Below are positions 12,997-25,265 of a stretch of 64,000 bases of DNA, one piece after another. Each line of letters begins with the position of its first letter. Position 1 is the stretch's first letter. The notes under the pieces are model-generated. The model was not told where the DNA came from, made no database searches, and worked only from the letters and a program-made list of their open reading frames with translations. Made by a program: the position numbers and the translations under genes. Source of the stretch: Dolomedes plantarius (Eukaryota; Arthropoda; Arachnida; Araneae; Dolomedidae); the NCBI GenBank assembly GCA_907164885.2, contig OU015500.1, positions 54,613,783-54,677,782 on the forward strand, in the 5' to 3' direction.

Positions 12997-14405
12997 CACT
13001 GTTGGCCACCCAAATTGCAACACCAAGAAATACAAGAGATATCACAACAAAATTTATTTTGTAGATAACATGTTGACCAAGTATCAAATGATTAAATTTA
13101 TAGACTTCTGTGTAGTGTGGTTCCTGCCAAAATCAGTAGCCAGAGTAGCCGCCATTGTTGGAGATCACCGCTGCCACACGCCTCGGCATTGATTCAAAGA
13201 GACTTTGGATGAGTTCTTGGGGTACAGCAGACCAAGCAGCTTCCACACGTTGCCAAAGTTGATCTGCTGTGGCAGCTGGGGATGGAATCTGGGTCAATCG
13301 TAGAGCAACCATGGACCACATGTTTTCTATCGGCGAAAGATCCGGAGAGCGAGGCGGCCAGGGAAGCAATTCAATCTGGCGATTGACGAAGAACCATTGG
13401 ACAATGCGTTCCACGTGTGGTCGCGCATTATCCTGTTGAAATATGGCTGTGGGCAAGCCCTGAAGGTAAGGAAGGACAACTGGCTCCAACACCTCGGAGA
13501 TGTAGTGCTGGTTGTTAGAAGTATCGGCAATGCGTACTAGAGGTGTGCGAGAGTGATATCCAATACCGCCCCATACCATAATATCCGGTGCAGGACCAGT
13601 TCGGCGGTGCATAACGCAGCTATTCAACATCCTCTCTTCACGGTGTCTCCAGACTCGAATGCGACGATCGTGGTGTTGCAGACAGAAGCGTGACTCGTCA
13701 GTAAAGACAATTTCATTCAATTCTGCCGTCCACATCCTTCTGTCATCGCACCATTAGCGGCGGAGACGTCTGTGGTTCTGCGTCAAGGGTAGACAAAGCA
13801 ATGGACGTCTTGCGGATAGACCACTCTGCTGTAAACGGCGTCGAATGGTACGCGCAGACACTGGATGATGCGTTACAGACTGCATGTGCTGTGCTATGGT
13901 TCGTGATGTGACTGAGCGATCCGTCACTGCCATGCGCACAATTTACCTGTCATCACGTGAAGTGGTGCGCTGAGGTGGATGCGATCGAACACGCCGGTCC
14001 GTCGTACCCTCCTGCATCCAACGATCACATATCCGCATTACAGTTGTTTGGTTTCGTCCAACACGACTACCGATTTCCCTGAAAGATAAAGCACAATCTC
14101 GGTAGGCCACTATCCTTCCTCTGTCGAACTCGGATACTTGATCAAAAGATGATCGCTGTTTTCGACGAGGCATAATTGATCGTTTTTTTGAAAAAAACAC
14201 AAGAAAAACACAATTGCCGAACTTGAAATCGTCGAATTCTCCAAGCCTTAAATAGCGCTTTGAAGTGGCGCCACAGGCGCGCGTGATGTGCGTCTGCGCT
14301 GAAATGCTAATCATTTGCATATCTCACCTCCGCTAATGCATGTTGTAAATTTCATGTTATTTGCATGTTTCCTTCAGGGTGTTGCATTTACAGTGGCCAG
14401 CAGTG
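12997..14405 (-). mobile_element. Complete-length Tc1 (DD34E) element, inactivated
   Basis: A 1409-bp Tc1-type transposon flanked by the expected TA duplication (12995-12996 and 14406-14407). The left end starts CACTGTTGGCCACCC and the right end, read inward, starts CACTGCTGGCCACTG. The inverted repeats stay alignable for about 28 bp, through a shared GCAACACC. Length and layout are typical of Tc1 elements, which are 1.3-1.6 kb with one transposase. Two nonsense codons in the transposase make it non-autonomous as it stands. Confidence 0.93.
13133..14173 (-). pseudogene. Tc1 transposase (DD34E) with two nonsense codons
   Basis: One reading frame from ATG at 14173 (MPRRKQRSSFDQ) to a stop at 13133, about 346 codons, close to the ~340 residues usual for Tc1 transposase. 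The N-terminal part holds a paired helix-turn-helix region (SFREIGSRVGRNQTTV) that would bind the inverted repeats. The catalytic core is visible: FTDESRF (first D), FQQDNARPH (second D) and SPIENMW (E), with 34 residues between the last two. Two TAA codons interrupt the frame, at about 13940-13942 between the DNA-binding part and the core, and at 13754-13756 before the first catalytic D. No frameshift was needed, so inactivation looks fairly recent. It would cut and paste the surrounding 1.4-kb element at TA sites. Confidence 0.93.
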
Positions 14406-14409
14406 TATT

Positions 14410-14770
14410 ATAACTTTATGTGTTACACCAAAATTTTGATACATCATGCTTTTTTTCCTTCAAAACAAATTGTGTCGATTTTAGAATTATAGAAAACAAT
14501 AATTGCCTAATTTAATTCAGAAGGGCTTCAAATGTCTGAAGGTTGTGAAAAATGTTAGTTTTAATTTAAAAATAAATAAAATATCGTCTACACAACATAC
14601 TAAACCTAGTTTCATATCGGTTACTCTACACAGTGAACCCAAGTTTTTATCGGTTCTCCACTTTCATCCAGTATTTTGAAGGAAATATCTCATTTCGCTA
14701 ATGCTGCAAATACATTTTTTAAATAAATTTCTGCGCCTGGACCTGATAAGTGGAGGGCATGACAAAATGT
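14410..14770. other. AT-rich sequence, nothing recognised
   Basis: Spacer between the Tc1 element and the next repeat copy. No supported feature. Confidence 0.5.
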
Positions 14771-14775
14771 TATAT

Positions 14776-14950
14776 CTCTATAAAAATATACTTACTTGAT
14801 AAATATTATAGTCAGTTAAAAAAGTGCAGAATTGAGATTTTCATGTGTCATTAAGTATAGAAAAATAGTAATATTCACTAGCATTTTTACCACATCTTTA
14901 ACTTTGAAAAAAGGTGCGAAAATGAAAAACTTTTACTTTATATATATTTT
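14776..14950 (+). repeat. Dispersed repeat, copy 2 (~170 bp)
   Basis: Partner of 10926-11100, diverged by scattered substitutions and small indels. It abuts a (TA)n tract and then the truncated end of the DD36E relic. Confidence 0.75.
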
Positions 14951-14971
14951 ACTTTATATATATATATACTT

Positions 14972-16003
14972 ACACCGGAGTGGCATTGACTCGACAAGGT
15001 GCTGATAGGTAGTCTGTGGTATCTGGTACCAAGCGCTCACTAATTAGTCCTGGAATTCCCACACATAGAGCCCTGCGAGGTCCAGCGAGGTTGTAGCGTA
15101 GCAGCACGAATTCGGTTTTCCAGGTGGAACCACAAATGTTCTATTGGATTAATGTTAGGTGAATTTGGAGGACAGCCCATGACTTGAAAGTTAATACAAT
15201 GTTCCTCGAACCACTCCCTGACGATTCGATCCTTATGACAAGGTGCATTATCCTTTTGGTAAACGCCATCACCCGCTGGAAACACTATCACCATGAATGG
15301 ATGCAACTTGTCTGCAACAATGTTCACGTAGCGCACAGACGTCAGGGCCTGTTTTATGGTGATTATGGGTCCTAATGTGCACCTTAAAAACATCGCAAAC
15401 ACCATAATACCGACGCCACAAGCTTATCTCCATCAAACTGTGCATCCGTGAGCCAGGATTTCCGTTGGAAATCGGCGTATTCGCACGCGGTCGTCGATGT
15501 AATGGACAAGAAAACGTGATTAATCGGACCATGCAACTTTCTTACATTCTATGGTCCGTTTCCGATGTTCCTTGGCGCATTGCAGGCGCTGCTGGCGATA
15601 ACGTGCAGTCAGAGCAGAGACGTGCTTCGGCCAGCGGCTTCCTAGGCCCATCCGCAGCAGAGCACGCTGCACTGTGTGTTGAGAAACACTGTCTGGGTCA
15701 CCACCGTTGTAGCTGTTGGTAATTTCGGCTGCTGTGTCTCGGCACGGTTAATAATGCGTAACAGTCTCCGCTCTCTTCTGGAATCAATGCGCCGCAGGCG
15801 ACACACCGCAGACCGGCGATTTTTCGTTTCACCATCCATACACCACTTTCGATACGTGCTCACAACGACTGCACGTGAACAGCCCACCAAACGCGCCGTT
15901 TCTGATATCGACGTTCCCAGGCGCCGAGCTATAACGATTTGACCTTTATCGAAGTCTGATAAATCAGCGAAGATTATTTGTTTTACCGAAGTCTCATAAA
16001 TCA

Positions 16004-16004
<1 letters not shown>
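14972..16004 (-). pseudogene. DD36E Tc1-like transposase relic between (TA)n tracts
   Basis: Reading leftwards from about 16004, the N-terminus ([16 protein letters not shown], then [13 protein letters not shown]) is a Tc1-type helix-turn-helix. After a frame change the frame reads WPKHVSALTARYRQQ and the first catalytic site WSD, where the usual following E is a TAA stop. Further on come VYQKDNAPCHKDRIV (second D) and NINPIEHLW (E). I count 36 residues between the second D and the E, which fits the DD36E group rather than DD34E. After another shift, YQHLVESMPLRC near 14980 is the normal C-terminal motif. Several stops and frameshifts are present. Neither inverted repeat is visible: the relic runs directly into (TA)n on both sides. 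Confidence 0.88.

Positions 16005-16056
<52 letters not shown>
16005..16056. repeat. (TA)n microsatellite
   Basis: About 50 bp of uninterrupted TA, abutting the start of the DD36E relic. Confidence 0.97.
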
Positions 16057-16059
<3 letters not shown>

Positions 16060-18298
16060 TATGCATGCATGTATGTATGTAACTCTAGGTTGAATCCCTA
16101 GAAGTCCTAGAAAGAATTGAGTTTACTAGACAATCTGCTAATTAACTGCCTTTGAAGACTTTCAATACTAACACGACTTCCTATTTATGAAATTTTGAGT
16201 GGAATCATGTCACTTAAATTAAAACATCTCTACATATTCTAATATTAATTAACAGTGATGTAAAATCAATATACAACAAAAGTAATTAAATAAATTTCAT
16301 GTAAATGTTCATTTAGGAATCGGAATGAAACTTCTACGTACTTAGACAATGTTTGTAAAATACTTAAACATATAAATTTTACTTGAATGCAAGTAAAATT
16401 AATAGAGTAAATATAGAGTAGATAGAGATAATGATATTTTTCATTATTTTGGGTTATATTGACGTAATAAGTGAATGTCATTAGTGTAATTAAAAAATTC
16501 TCGAAAGTATTATACGAAATACTTTTAGACTGAAAAAAATTAATGAGTATTATTGGAACATTTCGAAGTAAAGCGCGAAAAAACATAGACATATTTTTAC
16601 TGATTTTATTTTGTAATTAAATTTGTTTGTTATTTATGTGTATCACGTTTTTATATCGTGATGGATTATTACATCATTGATAAGAAAAATATAATTTCGA
16701 TTAAATCTCTTTCAATTTTACAAATATTGCTTCCTACCTTTCAAAAATCTTTATTTTTTATGCTAATATTATCATCCATATTATGAATAATTTTGCAGTC
16801 CACTGATTATTTAACTCTGATAAAAATCTATTTAATTTATGATGCAAAAAATACAACTGTGAATTTCTGATTTCATGTTTAAAGTTTTGCAATGTAATTT
16901 TGCTGTCTTTACAAGTTTAGACTATAATGAAATGCAACAAAAAATTTATACTTACCACTCAAATATTTGCTATTGATATTAATATAAAAATATCAATCTA
17001 AAATATTTAATTTGCTTTCAGAGTTCATAAATTTTATATTTTTTTAAACGCTCAGATATATCTTCTTTGCATAATTGAAACGCAACCTATTTTACCTGTT
17101 ATGAAAAAAAGATTGTAATTCCTCAGTTTGTGAATGTCTAAGTAAATTGAAATTATTTTAGATATACATACATTGATATATTTATACAAAAAACAGACGT
17201 AGATGTATTTCCTACATTTTGTTTCATTTTAAGCAATTATGTTTCATATTATTTAGTGATATTGTTATACAGTTTAACATAAAATAAAACTACAAGGTTA
17301 CAAAAATGATATCAATTTAAACTATATAACAATTTAGGCAATTTTAATTATATTTCCCATTTTTCTTTATGACATTCCAACTTCCTTAATTGAAATTACA
17401 CCTTCCCGTGGATTTATAAACACTAATAATTTATATTTTGAGTATAATATATCTGTAAATGATTTTTTTAGAATTATAGTCTTGCCTTCCAGTATAAAGG
17501 GAAACTTAAAATAATTTCTTCGGCTTACATTATAGATAAATATTCTCTTATACGATTATACTGTAGAGATAAATTTTTTTGCATAATTGAATCAACGGAC
17601 AAAGATTAGGTTTTGCATGTTTCATGTAAAAACTTTTCGTCATTTAGTAGAATGCAGTGGTTCAAGTTATCAGGCACAAATAAATCTGTATTTTCTTGTT
17701 ATAAGAAGGTCATTTTATTTTCTTCCTCATTATGAAACACTTGCTTTAAAATGTCTCCATGACGAAAAATTCATGGAAATATGAAAGAAAACTTTAAATA
17801 ATTGAATGCTGATACATTCACACTAAGATATAAACATATGCTTACATAGTTTTCATTAAGAATGATTTGATATATCAGAGTTTCAAGACGAGGTTGGGTT
17901 AAATTATTTGTTTCACGGTATACTATGAATATTTAGTCTTTATACAATTATAAAATAATTATATTCTGTAGTAAAGTGCCGGAAATACTTCAAGCATAAG
18001 TGTTTTACATTAGTTTAGGTAATTAAGCCTTTTCTTTAAAAGTCTTTATCAGTAGGATAAAGTTTTTTCAGATATTTTCGCAGAGCAACCAAAGTTAAAA
18101 TATTGCAAATCTTTGTAGGAATGTCATTCTGCTTACTTGAAATGACCTTATCAATAAAGTTTTGCGTGATGAAACTTCTAGTTTAAAATAACAATATTGT
18201 GATGTTAGTATATTTAAACACGTAAAGTACTTTATAGTATTTGAATAGTACATTAAAACATTATATAATGTCCCTGCCTATATTTTTACTTTATATTG
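16060..18298. other. AT-rich sequence, no gene recognised
   Basis: No coding motif or repeat found. The frames at 16266-16592 (-) and 17587-17784 (+) reflect base composition only. Confidence 0.5.
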
Positions 18299-18300
18299 TA

Positions 18301-19227
18301 CAGCATGATTCCCTCGAAAGAGACCCCGGACATTCTGTAGTAATTCTTGCCATGAAGAAGCAATCTCAATGAAAAAAATTCGCTATATACCTTGACGCAT
18401 GTGTAATCAATTGCATTGCTTGCGATGCTGGGAGTGATCTCTGATTTCTGCCAGACACTTTTCGATGAGGTGCCCCATGTTCCTGATCGTTTAGGCAAGG
18501 ATATTGGGGGGAGGGGTGGGTAGCAGCAATTTCACGCTGGATGATTTCCTTCAAATCTTCCACAGTGCAAGGCTTGTTCCGCTAGACATTTCCCAAAGGA
18601 AGTAATCTGGTGGTGTCAAATTCAGCGACCGTGGGGAATAATGCCCCATTAAAATTACACTGTTGTCGAAGAAGGACTCAATTTCCTCCATGTTCCTTGC
18701 TGATGTGAGACACGTAGCAGCAATTTCACGCTGGATGATTTCCTTCAAATCTTCCACAGTGCAAGGCTTGTTCCGTTAGACATTTCCCAAAGGAAGTAAT
18801 CTGGTGGTGTCAAATTCAGCGACCGTGGGGAATAATGCCCCATTAAAATTACACTGTTGTCGAAGAAGGACTCAATTTCCGCCATGTTCCTTGCCGATGT
18901 GAAACACGTAACACCATGTTGCTGGAAGTAGCCTTACGATTACTCACGATCATCTAGTTGATCCACGAACTGTTCAAAAATATCCAGCTTCACATCGGTG
19001 ACAAAGAAAAGGAGCGGTGATTGGTGAGTGGCAAATGGATTTTCAGCTGCTCATATATGGGTGTTTTGCGAGTTTGCATAGCCCCTACAAATGGAGCCAC
19101 GCCTCATCCGAAATCCATGTGATGTGGTGTGTCTCTATTGAGCATGTTGTAAGTTGTTTTGCTCAGACTGATTCCTAACAAGCATTATTGAAAAATATTT
19201 GAGGCCTTTTTCGAGTGAATCACCCTG
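18301..19227 (-). mobile_element. Mariner-like element with DD41D-type motifs, decayed
   Basis: Bounded by TA at 18299-18300 and 19228-19229. The ends are imperfect inverted repeats: CAGCATGATTCCCTCGAAAG on the left, and CAGGGTGATTCACTCGAAAA read inward from the right. Minus-strand coding fragments are out of frame with each other. WISDEAWL near 19096-19119 carries the first catalytic D. The second site reads QQHGVTCFT (18908-18925), where this family normally has QQDGATCHT, so the second D is now H. SPRSLNLTPPDYFLW carries the third D. LKEIIQREIAA belongs to the C-terminal part. The motifs and wide spacing resemble the rosa-type DD41D group; that assignment is inference. Confidence 0.82.
18520..18907. 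repeat. 194-bp tandem duplication inside the mariner-like relic
   Basis: 18520-18713 is repeated at 18714-18907 with about four differences by eye. The unit carries the transposase segment around the third catalytic D, so two copies of TPPDYFLW occur. The similarity shows that the duplication is much younger than the decay of the transposase. Confidence 0.95.
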
Positions 19228-19529
19228 TAGAACAGAAATTCAGTAATCATAATGCCAAAAATGTAGATTATCTGTGTAAAATTTTATTGTTGCAATGGCG
19301 ATGTTTTCCTTTTCGTTTCTTTAACAAGCTGTGATTTTAAAATGTCCGCATGGTGCAAAATGTCTGTGAATAATAAAAAAAAATTAAAATCATTGAAAAA
19401 TTATACGTTTGTCTGAACCAGATATTATTAATTTAATAAAGGTAAACAGAATGAAATGGGCTCAAGGAATGGATAACTCTAAAATAACAAAAAAAAAGTA
19501 TACACTACTACCCCAGTGACAAAAAGATG

Positions 19530-19692
19530 ACCAACCCTACACTGGGCTGATGATGTCCAGAATGATGTTGACATTATTAAAGTAAAGAACTGGGAAGCCA
19601 TGGATCCAAAGCGATTAGAGTGGAAAAGACTCCAACTGAAGGTCAGAGCTCACACCGACTGCCATGCCATTAAGGAAGATATATTTCTCTGA
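19530..19692 (+). pseudogene. C-terminal fragment of a LINE ORF2
   Basis: A short open stretch ending in TGA reads LHWADDVQNDVDIIKVKN and then EAMDPKRLEWKRL, followed by RAHT. This matches the C-terminal tail of many non-LTR retrotransposon polyproteins, typically RPKLRW.DDV..DL..L.V.NW....DR..W...L..AK.H. No reverse-transcriptase core is visible upstream, so this is a 5'-truncated insertion, the usual result of LINE retrotransposition. The clade cannot be determined from this piece. Confidence 0.7.
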
Positions 19693-19699
19693 AAACAGA

Positions 19700-22600
19700 A
19701 ATGTGTGCATAATTAATTTTATTAGCGATGATTCTTATTTTATTAGTTGCTTATTTATTATTAATAAAGCTTTCTTATCATTAATTTTATTATTTAATTG
19801 TCATACATATTAGCCTTAATAAATTTCTTTTAGCCCTGATCATCTAAGTGCATGCTCAGGTAAAAAATCAAGATGAAATATTGTAAGGCCTTTTAAATTG
19901 GAAACGAGGATGCCCTGAATTTATATTTTTATTTGTTATCGCTTTTGTTTCCTACACGTATTTAACCTCAAACACCTTGTAACTGGGGTGCTAGACGATG
20001 AGCATTCAAGATGTCAACACTGAAATGGAAAGGATGTGGAAATAAGGAATTTAAAAATGAAATTGAATATCTCAAAAGCAAAAAGGAAAAAAAAATTGTG
20101 CAACGTATATTATTTTTATTCAAAAAAATCTCATAACAAATAGAAATCTTACATTACAGTTCCTTTTCCCCAGTAAAAAAATAATAATAAAAAATAATAA
20201 TAAATTATTTCAAAATATCCGAATGTAATGCTTGATCAAGATGATCAGACTCATTTATTATGTTTCGCGATTCTATTTAAAGCAAACTCTTGTTCTGAAA
20301 ATTAGTAACGAACCTCAAATTGAATGGAATATTTTTGCACTACAAAGAGACCTATAGAAGGTTTTGTTTTTATGGGCATGAAGCTGCATTATTTCTTGCA
20401 TATCAAATGACTATTATTTAGAAAATGATCAAATGGTTAAAAAAATAGATAATTTATCCGAAAGACAATGTAAGAAGGTTTGAATACAAAGCTTATGTTT
20501 AGAATTTAAATAAAATTCGCCATACTTAGAAAATATAGGTCTCGCATAACATTTTTGCAATATATTTTTTTATAGTTCTTTGCATTCGACTTTCTCATCT
20601 TATTTTAGATTTTGCCAAATTTATGTCTTTTCTGAATTCATGTTTTAATATATTTCGAATTATTTTTCTAAAATGCAGGTTCAGGTCTAAAACAACTTTT
20701 GCTGATAAAATTTTAATTTACGGGTACTTAAAATGCTGTATACCTAAGATTCACCTCTCATTAAATGCTGCTATCTCATTTCGGCCAATATTTATAAGTG
20801 ATGTAGTGTAATTCATTTCCTAAAATTTAATCTTATGTCCCATACACCTCAAACCTGTGTATATATATTTTCTTTTACAAGGTAAATTGATTTTTTGGTT
20901 AAGAACTCAAATTATCCATGTAAATTTGAAAAGATGAAAACGATTTTTTTTATATAGTGAATCAAGTGGAAAACGGGACTGTTAAAATTATAAGCTGTTC
21001 GAATCATGTAACCAATTAGAATACTTGTTTTATTAACAGAAATTATATTATTTTTTATAAATGTTTGAATCCTTTAATAACAATTAGGATGATGCAGTAT
21101 CCCTTTCAATTCTTTTATTAGAAATTATTAATCCCTTTTGATTCTAAGCATTTTTTACCTTTTCGAAAGATTTTAAATTGTCTTGATTTATTTGACAGAC
21201 TATGCACGCAAGTAGTTTCTCTCAATGATAATTGAATGAAATGCAATCTATCCGTCTCGATACAGGAAACATTGAATTGAACTTAGAACAACATGAGATT
21301 AATATCAAACTAGTTCTAGATATAAGAGCATCAATATTCATTTGACAACGCGCAACCGGTGCTTGCCTAATCAAAATAAGAAACATTTATCCACGATCTT
21401 TAAAAAAAATTCACTGTTTTTAAATACTCTTAGACTCAAAGAGGAGGCATTAATATTTTGTTCAAACGTAACTAGATTAACATAAAACTAAATCTAGATA
21501 TAATAACATCAATCTTCATTTACCCACGAAGAGTCAGTAACTGTCTAGTAAAAATAAAATGAAAAATTCCCATGATTTTATGAAATAAATTCACCACTTT
21601 TAAATGCTTTTATATTTTGTCGTGATAAGATTAGTGGATAGTATTTTACAAGATATATTTTAGCTTTTCAGAAAGTAATAAAAAGGTGAAATAATGCTTT
21701 AAATGAATCAATATTAAGTACTGGGTAATTATCGATTATTCTCTAAATTTAGAACTGAATAATTAAAAAAAAATAACCGTACTACATCATTATGTTACTG
21801 AAAGGCTACTTATATAGGTTCAGGGTCTAATCAAAAATGCATGATCCCTGATTTTAGGGACTTTAGCATTCGTCAAAATATTAGCATACAGTGCTGCAAA
21901 ACTATAGAGAAGCGACATTGACAAAAACATAAACATTCATATTTTTAGAAATTTATCTTGTTTAAAAAAATTAAAACTACGAAAGAATTATTTATTTTTT
22001 ATTAAGGTTTTTATTTGTCAATTAACTGTCGCTAATTAATTGCCAGAAAAATCTAAGTATTTCATCAAGAAGTGTCTTCAAGGGATATTCATTGGTGATT
22101 TTATGTTCAAAATGTAAGAAATTGGAGATGTAAACAAAAGAATATTTATACTTATGTTCTTATTTCATCAATTTGTTTTCTTTCTCTTTAATAAACTTAA
22201 AATACTTTCATATAATTTTCTTTAAATGTACTCTTTAATATACTTTCATCTTCATATCACTTGTACAATAATCACCATCAATCCTATATGCAATTTTTAA
22301 TAATCGATATAGCTAATATTGCCAAGGTTTAATACAAGCTTTAGAGGACTCCTAATCTCAATATGATATCCCTAATGAAACTCACAGACCTCAATGGAAA
22401 TGTGTGTGACAGCTAACTGTATTTACTGAAGTTATATAAATACTGGTCACATTTATAGAATATATGTTACGTCATGATAAGAATATCATTGAAATTCCTT
22501 GATTTACTTTCCTCACATATCAGTTAGTGACATTTTGCTATTAATTTAACCTATAGCATATGCATTACAGCGAAAATAATTTGTATCCCAATAGATATAG

Positions 22601-24020
22601 ATTTTTTTTAAAATATTTATAAATCTATTTATTGATGAAGATATAAAGATACTCGTTTAATAGTTTAAATCAGGTATGAAATAAAAAAGGTATTAATTTT
22701 TTCAAAACAACTAGGAATAGAAATACATGTTTATAGGAAAAAGAAACATGACAAACAGGTTAACCTGTACATGGAAAGAAGAAAAAAAATGACAGTGAAA
22801 AGAAACATACTATAAGTATAGATTATTTACGGAAAACATACTGATACCTTTGAAAAGGAAACCAAGCTAAACTACAAAACAACAAAAACTGAAGGGAACA
22901 TTTTAAGTTCATTCACCGCTAGGACCTCTAAGCCTTATAAAAGAGAGTGGAACATGTTAACGTGTTTGTAAGGGGTTGTTTCAGTTTAAAAAAAAGTACT
23001 CAATGTTAATGCATTGTAACTATTGAAACAGAAAGAGAAACGGGGCTGAAAAACTGGGTACAGTTATAAGAAATGAGTAGGAGTGCCTGAAATGTAACAA
23101 TGGCGTCTAAATAATTAGTCCGTCATTTTTTATTAAAAAAAATAGGGAAGTATGTTTGGCATGTTATAAATTGGAGTCGTTCGTAAGTGGAACAAGCAAT
23201 TCCTTGGGTCGGGAAATTTCGGGTTTGAATAAATAGTAGCTATATATATATGCAGCTAAACGAAAACAATTGATATCTTTCAAGCCTTTTGATTTTCGAA
23301 AGCAATATTTAAGCTAGTTTGTCCTGAAAGTGCTTTATAGTATTTTCTTTCCTTGGATACGAATTCCTTTAGAATTGTAGAATTTATAAACTTATAAATA
23401 AGATTTTTTACATAGGAGTGGGGCAATACAACAACAATTTTTTTTTCCCATTTAGAGGAGAAAATTTGCTATGTTACCCTAATTTACGCAAAAAGTAATA
23501 AAAAAAATTAATGTATTTCATAACCTTTGAAATTCGTAGGAAGAAATGAAGAATTTTCCACTCAATTGAATTAAAGAAATAGATTGGATGACAAAAACTT
23601 CTGATTCTATATTACTTTATAAATTAGGAGACATATTATATTACAACAGACAATTTTATATATTTGTTATTGATATTTAATAAAGGAATAAAAAAATCAT
23701 TGCAGAAAGTGAATGAAATTTATTGGATCCATTCAATTTCTTGTTTTATGTAAAAAGGAAATATTTTTCACCACGTAATATATGAAAGGATATTTAATCA
23801 ATCGCACAAATACATGGCCAAATACGAGTCATTTAATTTTTTTTACGCATAAAGAAAAAGTCAATTTACTTGTTAAATGAAAAGCTTTCTAATATTCTTT
23901 AAAGAAAGGAAAATTTAATAGCTCAGAAAGTACTTGTATTTTATTTATTTTTTACCTTTATAAAGACCATTGGATTTTTGTATGACTATACAAACATTAA
24001 ATATGTTTTCAGTACAGATT
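19700..24020. other. AT-rich sequence with one degenerate duplication
   Basis: No gene recognised in about 4.3 kb. Segments 21294-21432 and 21473-21612 are similar to each other (both contain CTAGATATAA, then ACATCAAT or GCATCAAT, CTTCATTT or ATTCATTT, and a shared AAATTCAC), so they look like an old tandem duplication of about 140 bp with a ~180-bp period. Confidence 0.45.
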
Positions 24021-24024
24021 ATCC

Positions 24025-24027
<3 letters not shown>

Positions 24028-24076
<49 letters not shown>
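24028..24076. repeat. (TA)n microsatellite
   Basis: About 48 bp of TA repeats a short way upstream of the truncated pogo-like copy. Confidence 0.97.
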
Positions 24077-24079
<3 letters not shown>

Positions 24080-24124
24080 AAGTCGTAACATGGCATGCCG
24101 ATGGAAGTCACGAACATTCGGGTT

Positions 24125-24318
24125 GTTCGTCATTTGTAAGCACATTTTTCTTATTTAAAAACATGCAACAAAAAAATTGCGGTGTTTTGCGGGAACCCGG
24201 AACAAAATTAATGGCATTTCCATTCATTTCAATGGGGAAAATTAATTCGAGATACGAGTATTTTGAGTTACGAGATCCATCATGGAACGAATTAAACTCG
24301 TAAGTCGAGGTACCACTG

Positions 24319-24322
<4 letters not shown>
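24125..24322 (-). mobile_element. Pogo/Tigger-like element copy 1, truncated
   Basis: The segment ending TCGAGGTACCACTG at about 24320 matches the right ~190 bp of the fuller copy at 29545-30502. It includes TCATTTCAATGGGGAAAATT and the GAGATACGAG/GAGTTACGAG subterminal motifs. The inverted-repeat sequence CAGTGGTACCTCGACTTACG is typical of pogo/Tigger-like nonautonomous elements that target TA. The left part is missing. Confidence 0.85.
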
Positions 24323-24387
<65 letters not shown>

Positions 24388-24400
24388 GTGTGTGTGTGTG
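24321..24400. repeat. (TA)n followed by (TG)n
   Basis: A long TA tract beginning exactly at the end of pogo-like copy 1, passing into TG repeats. Confidence 0.97.
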
Positions 24401-24527
24401 TATGTATGTATGGGTCTTAAGAAGAAGATTATAATAGGAAAATGTTTATTTTTTAAAGATTCATTCTGTAAATTTCTGCCATAAACTTTTTGGACGATAT
24501 GGTTTCGGTATAAGACTCTTGTATACA
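24399..24527 (+). repeat. Dispersed repeat next to (TG)n, copy 1
   Basis: Matches 35453-35577 in the same orientation. Shared landmarks are TATGGGTCTTAA, TTATAATAGGAAAATGTTT, AACTTTTTGGAC and TTTCGGTAT. In both places a (TA)n/(TG)n tract lies directly upstream, so the microsatellite probably belongs to the repeat family. This copy is cut off by pogo-like copy 2. Confidence 0.85.
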
Positions 24528-25109
24528 ATATATATATATACAGTGGTGCCTCGACTTACGAGTTTAATTTGTTCCATGACGGAGCTCGTAACTCGAAATA
24601 CTCGTATCTCGAATCAATTTTCCCCATTGAAATGAATGGAAAAGCCATTAATTCGTTCCGGGATTCCCCAAAACATTGCAATTTTTTGTTACATGTTTTT
24701 AAATAAGAGAAATGTGCTTATAAATAATGAACATTGTATAAAAACGCAATACAATAGAATGTACTCCAATAAACTTGCATTTTTAAGTGTAATATACAAC
24801 ATTTACCTTGCAGATCAGACTTGAAGATGCTGATGTAAGAGAAGGAGATAGGCTGAACTGAATAATTAAATCTTATTATTTGATTTTTAACCAAGGTCAT
24901 CCCATCCCCTAGACCCCATGGTGGTTCCAGTGTGGGGGAGGGAATTGAAGCTATTTCTCTGTGAGAGAGGTTGGACGCTGTTCGGTTTCGGATGGCGACT
25001 CAAGTGTGGGCAGAGCAAACTGCCCGGGTGATAATTGTTGAGTGTTAATCTCTCGATTTAAGACTGTATAGTACTCTTAGAATAATATTATAGAATTGTA
25101 TGATAATTG

Positions 25110-25125
25110 TTCATAAAGGTTGTAA
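25110..25125. repeat. Target-site duplication, left copy
   Basis: TTCATAAAGGTTGTAA, identical to 29311-29326 on the other side of the LINE. The unoccupied counterpart in pogo-like copy 3 reads, reverse-complemented, TTCATAAATGTTGTAA. Confidence 0.96.
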
Positions 25126-25265
25126 TATCGCCGCCGTCCACACCCGAAGGTTATACGGCCCTTCAATGATAAAACTAATCACCCCGACGGCAATCCAGCC
25201 CAACCGGGTCCCGAAGTTTTTCTTTTTGCAATTCGTTTGCGTGTCTTTTTTTTTAATCTGAGGGG

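Noticed and set aside
24399..24527. Minus-strand frame starting MYTRVLYRNHIVQKVYGRN as a gene
   Set aside because: It lies within a dispersed repeat and runs into (TG)n/(TA)n.
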